Assembly: GCA_017477355.1 (NCBI GenBank)
Contig: JAFUWA010000012.1
Coordinates: 1-50,635 of the forward strand
Direction of reading: 5' to 3'
DNA length: 50,635 bases
Origin: Clostridia bacterium
GTDB lineage: Bacteria; Bacillota; Clostridia; TANB77; CAG-508
Shown here: positions 20,007-29,211 of the stretch, one piece after another
Position numbering within the stretch: position 1 is the first letter of the stretch
How the letters are laid out: every line of letters begins with the position of its first letter
Program-made: the position numbers and the translations under genes
Notes under the pieces: model-generated
Databases searched by the model: none
What the model was told of the DNA's origin: nothing
Seen by the model: only the letters and a program-made list of their open reading frames with translations

Positions 20007-20775
20007 ATTTTTTATCTATTTTCATTTTTTCCAATAAATCCCAATGAATTGATTTAAAATCTTCAATTTCTATTTCTTCATTTTCTATTACTTTTCCAGG
20101 ATTAATTGTTGTTAATTGATTGATTTTTTCTTCCCCAACCATCTTAGTTAAGTACTCCACTATCCTTGGAATCTCAGGATAAAGAGTATCTGGTCTGTGT
20201 ACATCTGTAGCTAAAAAATGTGCTAAATTGTTTTTCAATAATTTTTCAGCCATTAATTGTGCTCTACTTCCATATTGTCCATCAAAACTTCCAAAGTTAA
20301 GTTGTAGTAAAACCCCTTTTTCTACTAATTCCTCATATATTTCTGGAGTTCTATAAAAATAAGAATATCTTTCAGGATGAGCTAAAATAGGAACAAAATC
20401 TTTAGATTGCATCTGAAAAATCATTTCCATTAAATTAATCGGTCTTGCATTAAATGGCAATTCAAATAATACATATCTCGTATGATTAAGAGAAACAGCT
20501 TTTTTCTCTCGCAATAAAGTTATTAAATTTCCCGTTAAAAATATTTCATTTCCTATGTATACGTTGACAGCAGATGCATTTGTATTAGCAATTCTAGCTA
20601 ATATCTTATATCTTTTTTGAAAATCAGCAGTAAAATACTCTTCCATATAATGCGATGTAAATATTACTTTTGTAAATCCTGCTCTTTCCGCTTCTTCTAA
20701 AAGTTCTAAAGACATTCTTAAATTCTTAGCGCCATCGTCAACACCATATAAAATATGAGTATGAATATCTATCAA
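20005..20775 (-). CDS. cpsB: CpsB/CapC-type tyrosine-protein phosphatase (PHP fold)
   Basis: This is a metal-dependent phosphatase of the PHP superfamily that dephosphorylates the CpsD-type kinase and so controls polysaccharide chain synthesis. It has 256 residues, the usual length. Metal-binding motifs are MIDIHTHILYGVDDG (residues 1-15), FTSHY (near 40), the ILAHPERY loop and the ATDVHRP motif. It lies 11 bp after the kinase gene, the normal partner order Wzz-CpsD-CpsB in transcription direction. Confidence 0.92.
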   Translation of the reverse strand: MIDIHTHILYGVDDGAKNLRMSLELLEEAERAGFTKVIFTSHYMEEYFTADFQKRYKILARIANTNASAVNVYIGNEIFLTGNLITLLREKKAVSLNHTRYVLFELPFNARPINLMEMIFQMQSKDFVPILAHPERYSYFYRTPEIYEELVEKGVLLQLNFGSFDGQYGSRAQLMAEKLLKNNLAHFLATDVHRPDTLYPEIPRIVEYLTKMVGEEKINQLTTINPGKVIENEEIEIEDFKSIHWDLLEKMKIDKK

Positions 20776-20786
20776 ATTACTCTCTC

Positions 20787-21506
20787 CTATTTACTGTTTT
20801 TGCTACTACTGCTACTTCCATAATAATACGTTTTTTCATATTTCTTAGCAGACATTTCTACTTTATTTAATACTGCTCCAACAACTTTTCCCCCAACATT
20901 TTTAATGTTATCTGTAATTCTCTGTAAATCTTTTTTCTTTGTTTCTTTGCTAGAAGCAACTATCACAACAGAATCCACAATTCTTGATAAAATCAAAGAA
21001 TCTGTAACTAATCCGCAAGGAGTTCCATCAATAATAATATAATCATAAATTTGTTTTAAATCATTTAATAATTCTCCCATTTGCGGTAATATCAACAATT
21101 CTGATGGATTTGGTGGAATATTTCCAGATGCGATAATATCCAAATTTTCAACATCTGTATGTTGAATATAATCATCTAATCCTGTTAAAACCGTTTCTTT
21201 TTCATCATCATATACTCCAGACAAATAATTAGAAAGTCCTGGCTTTTGATAACGCTCAAAAATATGATATAATCTACCTTTTCTCATATCTCCATCAATA
21301 ATAATTACTTTTTTTCCTGTTTGAGAAATTGCCATTGCTAAATTAGAAGTTATCCAACTTTTTCCCTCACTTGCGTTTGTTGAAGTAATTAAAAGAGTAT
21401 TAGATGTTTTAGATTGACTCATAAATTGTATATTTGTCCTAAGTGTTCTAAAAATTTCAGAAATAGGAGATCTTGGATCATTTAATAATACTAATTCGTT
21501 ATTCAT
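20787..21506 (-). CDS. cpsD: CpsD/CapB-type tyrosine-protein kinase
   Basis: This is a cytoplasmic BY-kinase that works with a Wzz-type membrane activator to control export of capsular or exopolysaccharide. It has 239 residues. The Walker A loop is STNASEGKSWITSNLA (near residue 45), Walker A' is VIIIDGDMRKGRLY, and Walker B is YIIIDGTPCGLVTDS. The C-terminus carries a Tyr cluster followed by Ser (EKTYYYGSSSSS), the autophosphorylation tail. Its ATG overlaps the stop of the Wzz gene (TAATG), which indicates translational coupling. Confidence 0.93.
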   Translation of the reverse strand: MNNELVLLNDPRSPISEIFRTLRTNIQFMSQSKTSNTLLITSTNASEGKSWITSNLAMAISQTGKKVIIIDGDMRKGRLYHIFERYQKPGLSNYLSGVYDDEKETVLTGLDDYIQHTDVENLDIIASGNIPPNPSELLILPQMGELLNDLKQIYDYIIIDGTPCGLVTDSLILSRIVDSVVIVASSKETKKKDLQRITDNIKNVGGKVVGAVLNKVEMSAKKYEKTYYYGSSSSSKNSK

Positions 21507-22282
21507 TATTTTCTTCCTCCTTTTCTCTTAGCTATATGTTTATCTTTTGCTTTCTTACCAGTATTTTTAGAATCGCTTTTTTCAAAGCCATCTAAAGTTG
21601 GAAGACTAGCTAATACTGTAAGACCCGTTATTTCTTCAACATCATCAATTGATTTAATTGTTGTATCTAGCATATTAATAATTAAAACATACCCGGCTGA
21701 CACTACTATTCCAATTAATCCAAAAATAGCAATATCACGCTTATGATGAATATTAGATGGGTCAGTTTCTATTTCAGCAACATCTATAATCTGAACATTT
21801 TCAACTTCATAAATATTTTTAATATACTCTTTAAAAATATTAGCCGTCTCATTAGCAATATAACAAGCAAGCTCATTATTCTCATTTTCAACACTAATTC
21901 TAATTAACTCCGTATCTTCAACAGTATCAACAGTAATCATCTTTTTTAATCTATCTTCATCAATATTTATATCCAAATTAGAAATTACTTGTCTTAAAAC
22001 TGTTTTACTTTTTATCAATTCACTGTATGTAGAAACAAGCTTTGAATTTACCGTAATATCTTTATCAATTACAGATGTATCTGTATACCCTGTATCTGCA
22101 TTTTTATTACTTGTTCCGTTAATTGATGCTAATATTAGAGTAGTTTTAGCAGTATACTTTGGCGTAACAAAATTAAATGTATAAATTACACCTATAAAAA
22201 CAAATACAGCAAGTATGATAATAATATAGATTTTCTTGTTCCAAAATGTTTTGATTACTTCTCTTAAATCAATTTCTTCCAT
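21506..22282 (-). CDS. Wzz/CapA-type chain-length regulator
   Basis: This membrane adaptor activates the CpsD kinase and sets polysaccharide length. It has 258 residues, with a first membrane helix at about residues 17-37 (IYIIIILAVFVFIGVIYTF) and an extracellular domain of about 140 residues (YTAKTTLILASING, ISVENENNELACYIANETA). A second helix (IAIFGLIGIVVSAGYVLIINM) follows, then a short cytoplasmic basic tail. The Pro-rich signature before the second helix is weak. It is translationally coupled to cpsD. Confidence 0.9.
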   Translation of the reverse strand: MEEIDLREVIKTFWNKKIYIIIILAVFVFIGVIYTFNFVTPKYTAKTTLILASINGTSNKNADTGYTDTSVIDKDITVNSKLVSTYSELIKSKTVLRQVISNLDINIDEDRLKKMITVDTVEDTELIRISVENENNELACYIANETANIFKEYIKNIYEVENVQIIDVAEIETDPSNIHHKRDIAIFGLIGIVVSAGYVLIINMLDTTIKSIDDVEEITGLTVLASLPTLDGFEKSDSKNTGKKAKDKHIAKRKGGRK

Positions 22283-22328
22283 TCTTTTGTTCCTTTCATT
22301 TTCCTTTTATAACAATATTATTTTAACA

Positions 22329-23144
22329 TTAATTAATTTCATTCTCAATAGTTTTTTTTATTTTTTCTAAACTTCCTAAAACAATTAAGATAACCCCTAA
22401 TATTGCTGCAATTATACCAAAATGATAAAATTTTTCAATGCAATCATTCAAGCAATTTACTAACAAGTTTGAAAATTTGGCATCTAATATTAGGATATGT
22501 TGAACTCTTTTCTCTAATAAGAATTTTATAGATGCACATAAAATTCCAGAAAATAGTAAATTAATTCCTATAAAAGAAATATATTTTAATATACTTCTGT
22601 TAATAATTAATAGTAGAATACTAATTACTATAATTGCAGTAATACAAATATTTTTAGCTAATCCTAAATATTTTGAACTAATTGAAAAATCTCTTCCATA
22701 TAAGATTCCTGATTGATAACAATCTACAATTACTTCTTCATATTTTTGAATTGACTTTTTTTCATCCTCTGAAGGAACTCTATTTTTTTCCTCTAGAGCT
22801 AAATTAATTCTAGAATCCAATTCACTTTTAATGGAATCTGTTTCTATTTTAGCTTTTTTCCCTCCATAGATAGCATCTATTTTTGAATTAATATCTTTTT
22901 CTACTTTTTCTTTCGTAAAGAGTCCATCTAATATCTCTAATTCTAATCCAGATTGCATTGTATAATTTTCAAAATCTTCCTTAATATCTGAATATGTTCT
23001 ATCATAAAAATGATTTTCTCTCATTTTTTCTTTAATATATTCTTTTCTAAAAGCTGTACTAGAGATTAAAAGCACACAAATTAATCCCAAAACAAGGACA
23101 CTCATAACTAAATTCAGTACAAAATTTATTCCCTTTTTAATCAT
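22329..23144 (-). CDS. Multi-pass membrane protein of unknown function in the sortase/polysaccharide operon
   Basis: The 271 residues contain an N-terminal helix (FVLNLVMSVLVLGLICVLLI), an extracellular helical region of about 110 residues, and three further membrane helices (NICITAIIVISILLLIINR, YISFIGINLLFSGILCASI, and FGIIAAILGVILIVLGSL near the end). Its start overlaps the end of the sortase gene by 8 bp, so both are made together. It could assist the sortase or the polysaccharide machinery, but no family is recognised. Confidence 0.7.
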   Translation of the reverse strand: MIKKGINFVLNLVMSVLVLGLICVLLISSTAFRKEYIKEKMRENHFYDRTYSDIKEDFENYTMQSGLELEILDGLFTKEKVEKDINSKIDAIYGGKKAKIETDSIKSELDSRINLALEEKNRVPSEDEKKSIQKYEEVIVDCYQSGILYGRDFSISSKYLGLAKNICITAIIVISILLLIINRSILKYISFIGINLLFSGILCASIKFLLEKRVQHILILDAKFSNLLVNCLNDCIEKFYHFGIIAAILGVILIVLGSLEKIKKTIENEIN

Positions 23145-23781
23145 AAATCTCCTCCTCTACAAGTCTACTATATACAACATATCTATCCACTGCATGTCCA
23201 AATCCATCTGTTGGATAACATGTATAAAGCATCAATATTTCCTCATCTCGTTGTATCGGAAGCTTGTAAGTTTCTGTATAATAAACAATTTTAGTGTCAT
23301 AAACCTCATAAGTAAATTTTCCATAGTTAACATCTAAAATAATTGTATCTCCACTTTTTATTTCAGGAAGAGTCTTTAAAATTCCACTATAGTTATGCCC
23401 CATAGTTATAATTGATCCGCCTTCTCCAGGAAAATATCCTCCTCCAGACTGACCGACTCCATTTCTTAAAACCTCTAAACTGTCTCCAAAATAGAAATCT
23501 AATGTTAATCCTAAGCTTGGTAAAGAAATTGTTCCATATCTTGTACCAAATTCCGGATATGCTTTTAAATTTCTCGTTTCTAAATCTATTGTCACATCTT
23601 TTAATATTTTCTTACTTGTATCAATTGAAATTGTATCTAATATTCCCATTGCCATTGAAATTTTAGAAGAAAATACATAATAAATGAAAAAACAAAAAAC
23701 AGCAACATATATAAAAGCAACTATTATATTACTAATAGTTGCTTTTACAAAATCTGTTTTATTTTTTTTACTCTTAAGCAT
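23137..23781 (-). CDS. Class D sortase
   Basis: This membrane transpeptidase cuts a C-terminal sorting signal and links the protein to the cell wall. It has 214 residues with an N-terminal membrane helix (IVAFIYVAVFCFFIYYVFS). The catalytic His is in ITMGHNYSG, the catalytic Cys in LYTCYPTDGFGH, and the Arg in RYVVYSR. The short form and the LxTC signature fit class D. Its start overlaps the end of the gene for a likely substrate (23774-24319) by 8 bp, which supports an enzyme-substrate pair. Confidence 0.9.
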   Translation of the reverse strand: MLKSKKNKTDFVKATISNIIVAFIYVAVFCFFIYYVFSSKISMAMGILDTISIDTSKKILKDVTIDLETRNLKAYPEFGTRYGTISLPSLGLTLDFYFGDSLEVLRNGVGQSGGGYFPGEGGSIITMGHNYSGILKTLPEIKSGDTIILDVNYGKFTYEVYDTKIVYYTETYKLPIQRDEEILMLYTCYPTDGFGHAVDRYVVYSRLVEEEIYD

Positions 23782-24319
23782 TTACTTTGCTTTTCTTTGT
23801 ATATACAACAAATCCAGCAATGGCAACAACTGCTACACCTGCTATAATATATACAATATAAGAATAGTCTTTGCTACCTGTTTGAACTAAAGCATCACTT
23901 GTTGTAGCTTGGTCAATTAACACTCCATCTCTGTAAATAGAGATTGCATCATTTTTTGCATCATATGTTAATTCTGCTCCAGCAATTTTTGCTGCTTGTT
24001 GTCCAATTGCTAATATTTCTTGTTTTTTCTCTTTTGACAATTTTGTTGGATCTGTAACATTAGCAGCTCTCAAAATAGCAATACCTTCATCAATTTTAGC
24101 AATGATTTGATCTGCTTGGTTATCTGTTACAGGATATTGATTTAAATAACGCTCTACTTTTACTTTATCAGCAGCCTTTAAAGTAACCGTTTTTCCATTA
24201 AATTCAAAATTCTTTGTTGCATAGGCTATTAATTCTTCGTTTGTTGCTGCTCTAGCAACTGTCATATTACAAAATAATAAAATAGCAAATACTAACGCAA
24301 TTTTCAATACTCTTCTCAT
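23774..24319 (-). CDS. Secreted protein with C-terminal sorting signal, probable substrate of the adjacent sortase
   Basis: The 181 residues begin with a signal peptide (LKIALVFAILLFCNMTVARA, cut near ARA-AT), followed by a helical soluble part. They end with a sorting-signal-like tail: LVQTGSKDYSY, a hydrophobic helix (IVYIIAGVAVVAIAGFVVYT) and a basic end (KKSKVNA). LVQTG takes the place of LPxTG. It is the first gene of the operon behind the promoter at 24352-24379. The pairing with a class D sortase is inferred from the overlap and the tail. Confidence 0.75.
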   Translation of the reverse strand: MRRVLKIALVFAILLFCNMTVARAATNEELIAYATKNFEFNGKTVTLKAADKVKVERYLNQYPVTDNQADQIIAKIDEGIAILRAANVTDPTKLSKEKKQEILAIGQQAAKIAGAELTYDAKNDAISIYRDGVLIDQATTSDALVQTGSKDYSYIVYIIAGVAVVAIAGFVVYTKKSKVNA

Positions 24320-24351
24320 ACTTGATATCCTCCTCTAATTTTCATAAAAAC

Positions 24352-24379
24352 ATTATAACATATATATTTTTTAAATCAA
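24352..24379 (-). promoter_or_regulatory. SigA-type promoter of the sortase/cps operon
   Basis: TTGATT (plus 24374-24379), a 16-base spacer and TATAAT (24352-24357) lie on the minus strand just upstream of the secreted-protein gene at 24319. The six genes down to 20005 follow without a clear internal terminator. Confidence 0.65.
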
Positions 24380-24402
24380 TACTTTTAATTAAAAATTTTT
24401 GA

Positions 24403-25284
24403 TTATTTTTTTACTAGTTTGGCTACAAAAAATCCCTCAAAGTACTCATTTGGGCAAATTGTAACTGTTCCTTTTATTCCTTGCAAAAAATCAATTTTTT
24501 CATTATTTATCTGTTGAATTGGGACAATTTCAATAAGATCTTTTACTTTTTCTAATATTCTTTCATTCTCCTCTTTTAAAATAGAACATGTCGAATAAAC
24601 AATTGTACTCTCCGGATTTACTAACTTGATTGCTTTCCTTAACAATGCTTCTTGTACTTTACTAATTCTTTCCACTAGCTCCTGAGAAAAAATCTCATGA
24701 TAGATTGCTTCTGTCCCACTTCCAGAGCATGGAGTATCTAATAAAATCTTATCGAATTTAAAAAAATCATTTAAATTTCTACTATCTTCTTGCATTAAAT
24801 TAAAATTTTTTACCCTTTGTTTTTCAAGATTAAATTTTAGTCGGTCATACCTAATTTTATTCTTTTCGCAAGCAGTAATGAACGCTCTATTATTGGTTAT
24901 GCTTGCAATTTGTGTCGTTTTCCCACCAGGAGCAGCACACATATCTAAAATATTTTCTTTTTCCTTCGGATCTAAAACTAAAACTGGAAGCATCGAAGAT
25001 AAACTCTGCAAATAAATTTTTCCTTGTTTATAAATTTCCAAGGAGCGAATTACACCTTCATTTGCATTTTTTAAAATAAAGGCATCTTCCAAATCTTCTA
25101 ATCTCGAAAATTCTATATTCTTCTCTCTTAAGACCTTTTCAATTTCTAAAACATTTGATTTAATTCGATTTACTCTAAACGTAGTTTTTCTTTCAACTTT
25201 AAGGCCATCTAAAATTAATTCTGCTTCTTCTGGATATTCTGCTTTTATTCTATTTACTAAAAATTCTGGGATTACTTTATTCAT
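24403..25284 (-). CDS. RsmB/RsmF-type rRNA cytosine-C5 methyltransferase (NOL1/NOP2/Sun)
   Basis: The enzyme transfers a methyl group from SAM to C5 of cytosine in rRNA. It has 293 residues. The SAM-binding loop is LDMCAAPGGKTTQIA (near residue 110). The release Cys lies in LLDTPCSGSGTEA and the catalytic Cys in IVYSTCSILKEENE, and the FEGFFVAKLVKK ending is typical. There is no C-terminal PUA-like domain, so the exact target base cannot be assigned. It starts directly after the terminator hairpin of the M23 gene, whose T-run leads into its AGGAG site. Confidence 0.88.
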   Translation of the reverse strand: MNKVIPEFLVNRIKAEYPEEAELILDGLKVERKTTFRVNRIKSNVLEIEKVLREKNIEFSRLEDLEDAFILKNANEGVIRSLEIYKQGKIYLQSLSSMLPVLVLDPKEKENILDMCAAPGGKTTQIASITNNRAFITACEKNKIRYDRLKFNLEKQRVKNFNLMQEDSRNLNDFFKFDKILLDTPCSGSGTEAIYHEIFSQELVERISKVQEALLRKAIKLVNPESTIVYSTCSILKEENERILEKVKDLIEIVPIQQINNEKIDFLQGIKGTVTICPNEYFEGFFVAKLVKK

Positions 25285-25299
25285 TTAAAACTCCTAAAA

Positions 25300-25348
25300 A
25301 ATACCAAACGTATACAAATATGAAGATATTTAATATACGTTTAGTATT
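25300..25348 (-). terminator. Terminator of the M23 peptidase gene
   Basis: AATACCAAACGTATA (25300-25314) pairs with TATACGTTTAGTATT (25334-25348) with one mismatch, and a minus-strand TTTTTT follows. The loop shares the arm sequence AAATATGAAGATA with the 104-bp repeat, so this may be a shortened relative of it. Confidence 0.65.
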
Positions 25349-25375
25349 CTTATTATTTTATATTTATAGTTTAAT

Positions 25376-26581
25376 TTATGGAAGATATGAAATTGGATTT
25401 ACTGGTGAACCATTTACACGAACTTCAAAATGCAAATGTGGTCCTGTAGAATTTCCAGTACTTCCAACCGTTCCAATTATCTGCCCTTGAGTAACTTCAT
25501 CTCCTGGACTAACAGTTCTTGATCCTGAAAGCATATGTGCATATAATGTCATTGTTCCATCATGATGATTAATAACAACATATTCTCCATAAGATTTATA
25601 ACTTCCGTCAGCTCTTCTCATAGCTGTAGAAATTGCAACTGTTCCAGATTTTACTGCTACTACATTTTTTCCGACAACATTAATATTGATATCGACACCT
25701 GTATGTCCGGCATAAGATGGATATTTTAAAGTTCTAATATTAGATTTTGATAATCCTGGAATTGGAAATATGTATCCACTAGAACTTGATGTTCCTCCAG
25801 AAGCAGTTGTTCCTCCAGAAGCTGCCGCAGCACGAGCAGCTGCTTCTGCTGCTTCCTGTCTTGCAATTGCAGCAAGTTGTGATTGTACATCTTTTTTATC
25901 TTTTTCAAATTCTTCCAATTCAGATTCTAGTGCTTTCTCTTCGCTATTCAAACTTGCTACTTTTGAATCTTTCTCGGCTTTAATTTTCTTTAATGCTTCT
26001 TGCTTTTCAACTTGTTCTGCTTTTGCATTTTCTAAAGAAGCCTTGTTTGTCTCAAGTTCAATCTTAGCTTCTTCTAATTTTGCCCTAGCCTCTTTTAAAG
26101 AAATGATTAAATTTGTATCATATTCTGCAATTTCAGAAATTAAATAGTATTTAGACAAGAAATCTGATAAATCGCTAGAAGTTAATAACATATCTAAATA
26201 AGAAGTATTTCCACTTTCATAGATAGCGATTAATCTTTTATTTAATAAATCTTGCTTTTCTTCTGTTTCCTTTTCCTTTTGAGCAATATCATTTTCTGCT
26301 TGTGTAATTTCGTCTGAAACAGTATTAATCTTGTCATTCAAATCAGAAATTGCTTGCTCATACGTAGAAATTTGAGCGACTAAAGTTTGTACTTCCTTCA
26401 TTGCCGCTGACAAATTACTTTCTACGGTCTCAATTTCTTTTTCTTTTTCAGCAATTTTCGTATCTAACTCACTACTTTGTGTATTTAACTCAGATTTTGT
26501 TGCTGCTAAAGTGTAATAGGTTCCCCACGATCCAAGTAAAATAGTTACAATCAATAAAATTGCTATGAACCTTGATTTCAT
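25376..26581 (-). CDS. M23 peptidase with coiled-coil domain (CwlO/EnvC type)
   Basis: This is a secreted peptidoglycan hydrolase or activator. It has 401 residues with an N-terminal membrane or signal helix (FIAILLIVTILLGSWGTYYTL). Two long coiled-coil stretches follow (about residues 30-115 and 150-240), then an Ala/Gly/Ser linker and a lysostaphin-type M23 domain. The zinc motifs are HTGVDINI and GPHLHFEVRVNG, both complete, so the domain is probably catalytically active. This fits control by a membrane partner, but no ftsEX genes lie in the window. It is followed by its own terminator. Confidence 0.93.
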   Translation of the reverse strand: MKSRFIAILLIVTILLGSWGTYYTLAATKSELNTQSSELDTKIAEKEKEIETVESNLSAAMKEVQTLVAQISTYEQAISDLNDKINTVSDEITQAENDIAQKEKETEEKQDLLNKRLIAIYESGNTSYLDMLLTSSDLSDFLSKYYLISEIAEYDTNLIISLKEARAKLEEAKIELETNKASLENAKAEQVEKQEALKKIKAEKDSKVASLNSEEKALESELEEFEKDKKDVQSQLAAIARQEAAEAAARAAAASGGTTASGGTSSSSGYIFPIPGLSKSNIRTLKYPSYAGHTGVDININVVGKNVVAVKSGTVAISTAMRRADGSYKSYGEYVVINHHDGTMTLYAHMLSGSRTVSPGDEVTQGQIIGTVGSTGNSTGPHLHFEVRVNGSPVNPISYLP

Positions 26582-26601
26582 ATGTACCTCTTTTCTAAAA
26601 G

Positions 26602-28065
26602 TTAATTCTGAAACCTTAATTTGAATTCAGAAACTTTTCCTTTTATCCTTTCTAATATCGTATTTAAAAATCTATCTCTAAATAGTATTAACATTCCAAC
26701 ATAAGCCCCAACACCAACTATCATTTGAGCAATAATTTTTGCTACTGGACTATGGATTATAAGTTTTACTAAGCAACAAGCCACAAACATTACTAAACTT
26801 GCTACACAATATCTTACAGCAATTCTAATTAAAGGTTTCCACTTTATATCACGTTTTACAAAGAAGATTTGCACACTATCTACCACAACCTGTGAAAGAA
26901 TTGTTGCAATAGAAGCTCCTATAGACTGCCATAAATTAATCAAGATAAAGTTTAAAATAATATTTACCACAACGCCAATTGTAACTGATATTGTATATTC
27001 TTTTTGGCGTTTAGTTGGTAACATATATTGTGTTCCAATAACATTTTCAATTCCCATTAATAATATCATTGGGCAGAAAATCATAATTAAAGTTGCTGCT
27101 TTCTCATATCCTTTTCCAAAGAAAATTGGAACAAAATCTTTAGCAATACTAGCTATTCCAAACATCATTGGAAATGAAATGAAAAATACAAATGTAAAAG
27201 AATTTTTAATATAAGTATTAATCTTTTTATTGTCACCACTTGCATAAATACTAGCAACTCTAGGTATCATAACAACACCAAGAGAAGTAACAATTGTAAT
27301 TAATAGACGAATTACCTTTTGAGATTGCTCATAATAGCCCGTTTCTCTTTTATTTGAAACAATTGCTCCAAGCATTGTTGTATCTAACAAGTTATACACT
27401 TTATTTGTTACTTGTGGAATAAATAACATCAAAAGAGGAATCATATGAATTCTTAAATTTAGTCTTCCTACTTTTTTACCCTTCAAATATTTTGGTAAAT
27501 ATAACCACAATAATAGATTTCCTAATAAATCAGCAAGAGAATAAATTAAAACAAATTTCCATAAATCTCCTGATGTTTTTACAATAATAAATACTAAAGT
27601 AACACTAACAATTCTTACTAAAACATTTCTTAAAACAGTTCTTTTAAAGTCCTCAATTCCTTGGAAAAACCAGCTGATATCAAACCCTGCAGCTATTAGT
27701 TCTATTAGTAAAATCAAATAATATTGTTGATAAACACCTTTTCTTAAAAACATCAAACAATATACTAATATTGCAATTGCAATTGTTATGAATCTAAAGC
27801 AAATTAACTCTAAAAAAACTTTTTTTCTTTTTCTAGGATTATCTTGAACATAAGCAATTTCTCTTTGACCATATAAAGCTATTCCTAATGACCCAAAAAG
27901 AACAAAATATGTTACAATTGAATACGTATAGCCATAAATTCCAACTCCTTCAGCGCCCAAAACTCTTGAAAGATATGGAGTTGTGATTAGTGGAAGTATT
28001 AATATCAAAACTTGATAAATTAAGTTATACATGTAATTTCTAACAACGCTTTTCTTTTCTGACAT
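26602..28065 (-). CDS. Polysaccharide flippase (Wzx-type, MATE/MOP superfamily)
   Basis: The protein has 487 residues and about 14 predicted membrane helices, and opens with the family start VVRNYMYNLIYQVLILILPLITTPYLSRVLGAEG (shown in part: PLITTPYLSRVLGAEGVGIY). It moves lipid-linked sugar units across the membrane for polysaccharide assembly. Further family marks are SWFFQGIEDFKRTVLRN and the region MLPTKRQKEYTIS. A promoter at 28098-28126 lies just upstream. Its neighbours (LCP transferase, M23 hydrolase, cps genes) support an envelope role. Confidence 0.92.
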   Translation of the reverse strand: MSEKKSVVRNYMYNLIYQVLILILPLITTPYLSRVLGAEGVGIYGYTYSIVTYFVLFGSLGIALYGQREIAYVQDNPRKRKKVFLELICFRFITIAIAILVYCLMFLRKGVYQQYYLILLIELIAAGFDISWFFQGIEDFKRTVLRNVLVRIVSVTLVFIIVKTSGDLWKFVLIYSLADLLGNLLLWLYLPKYLKGKKVGRLNLRIHMIPLLMLFIPQVTNKVYNLLDTTMLGAIVSNKRETGYYEQSQKVIRLLITIVTSLGVVMIPRVASIYASGDNKKINTYIKNSFTFVFFISFPMMFGIASIAKDFVPIFFGKGYEKAATLIMIFCPMILLMGIENVIGTQYMLPTKRQKEYTISVTIGVVVNIILNFILINLWQSIGASIATILSQVVVDSVQIFFVKRDIKWKPLIRIAVRYCVASLVMFVACCLVKLIIHSPVAKIIAQMIVGVGAYVGMLILFRDRFLNTILERIKGKVSEFKLRFQN

Positions 28066-28097
28066 AATACCTCCTTATAAGCCAATTTTTCGGTTAC

Positions 28098-28126
28098 ATT
28101 ATATCATTAGCATTTTAAAAATGGAA
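28098..28126 (-). promoter_or_regulatory. Probable promoter of the flippase gene
   Basis: A TATAAT box (plus 28098-28103) on the minus strand lies 17 bases from a weak -35 (TTCCAT, 28121-28126), 33 bp upstream of the flippase start. Confidence 0.5.
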
Positions 28127-28154
28127 TACTTTATTTAAATTTTTTTATAGGAAA

Positions 28155-29083
28155 TTAAAATTTTAATCTATCAAGCAAAGTATTGGTTTTTTCTCTATCC
28201 ACATCAAAAACCCAAACCCCATTAGAGTAAACTGACTTTCCAGGAATCTGTTCTAAAATTAGATTTTCTGTATCAAAGTCAATTGCATATACCAAATAAG
28301 ATAAAATATATCCTATACTTAAATTTGTTTTTAAATGATTAAATCCCAATTGAATAATTTCCGTCATTTCTTCTGTTGTTTTTACTTTTAATGTTTGATT
28401 TAAAACTGCTAAAATAAAATTTCTTCCGTGTTTTCATTCTTCCAAAATCGTTATCTCCATACTCTTTCGAATAACTTGTTCCATTATTATTATGACGAAA
28501 TCTCAAAAGCTGTTCTGCCTTTTCCCCATCAATTGTTTGAACTCCTTTTTTCAAATGAATATGCAAATTTTGAGATTTATCATCATAGTTCATATCAATT
28601 GGAACATCAAATTCCACTCCACCTAATATGTCAACAAGTTTAATTAAAGCTGTATTATCTATTTTAATATAATAATCAATTGGTAATCCTGTTAATCCTT
28701 TTACTTTAGATAAAATTCTATCAGGATTTTTTTCACTATAAATACAATTAATCTTATCATTTGGCGTCGCACTTGCTAAATTCTTTCCGGACAAAAGTAT
28801 CCCTAGGAATAGAAATAATAAAAGCTTCTTGTGCTTCAGGATCATATCCCAAGCACATAATTGTATCTGTTAAGTTTTGTCCTAAATCTTTATTTTGCCC
28901 TAATAATAGGATGTAAATTGGTTCCGCTTTTGTTACATTATTTGCTACATTTTTCAAAATTCCTACAACTGCTTTGGTGGAATTTCCTCCTGCTTTCTTT
29001 AATTCTGTTAAAAAAATAATATCAAATGTAATCATTAAAAATAATAAAATCATTCCCAAAAACTTTAAAACTTTTTTTAACAT
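28155..29083 (-). CDS. LytR-CpsA-Psr family transferase, two +1 recoding sites
   Basis: LCP enzymes attach polymers such as teichoic acid or capsule to peptidoglycan. The gene is interrupted twice in the zero frame. At CGG 28787-28789 the reading changes from PRDTFVRKEF to PRDTFVGKNLASATPNDKIN (Gly99). At CGG 28426-28428 it changes from GRMKTRKKFY to GRMKTGRNFILAVLNQTLK (Gly219). With both steps the product is 308 residues, exactly 309 codons. It has an N-terminal membrane helix (LGMILLFLMITFDIIFLTEL), the ISIPRDT substrate motif, VDILGGVEFDVP, and the RFRHNN motif. It is divergent from the plus-strand gene at 29212. Confidence 0.9.
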
Positions 29084-29211
29084 TTTCCTTCTCCTACTCT
29101 GATATGTATATGTATTATTTTTATTATGCTTTGTTTTTTGGAAAATATTATTGTTTTTTCACATTATTTATATTAAAATAAAAACATAATTTACATTAAG
29201 GAGAATCACGT

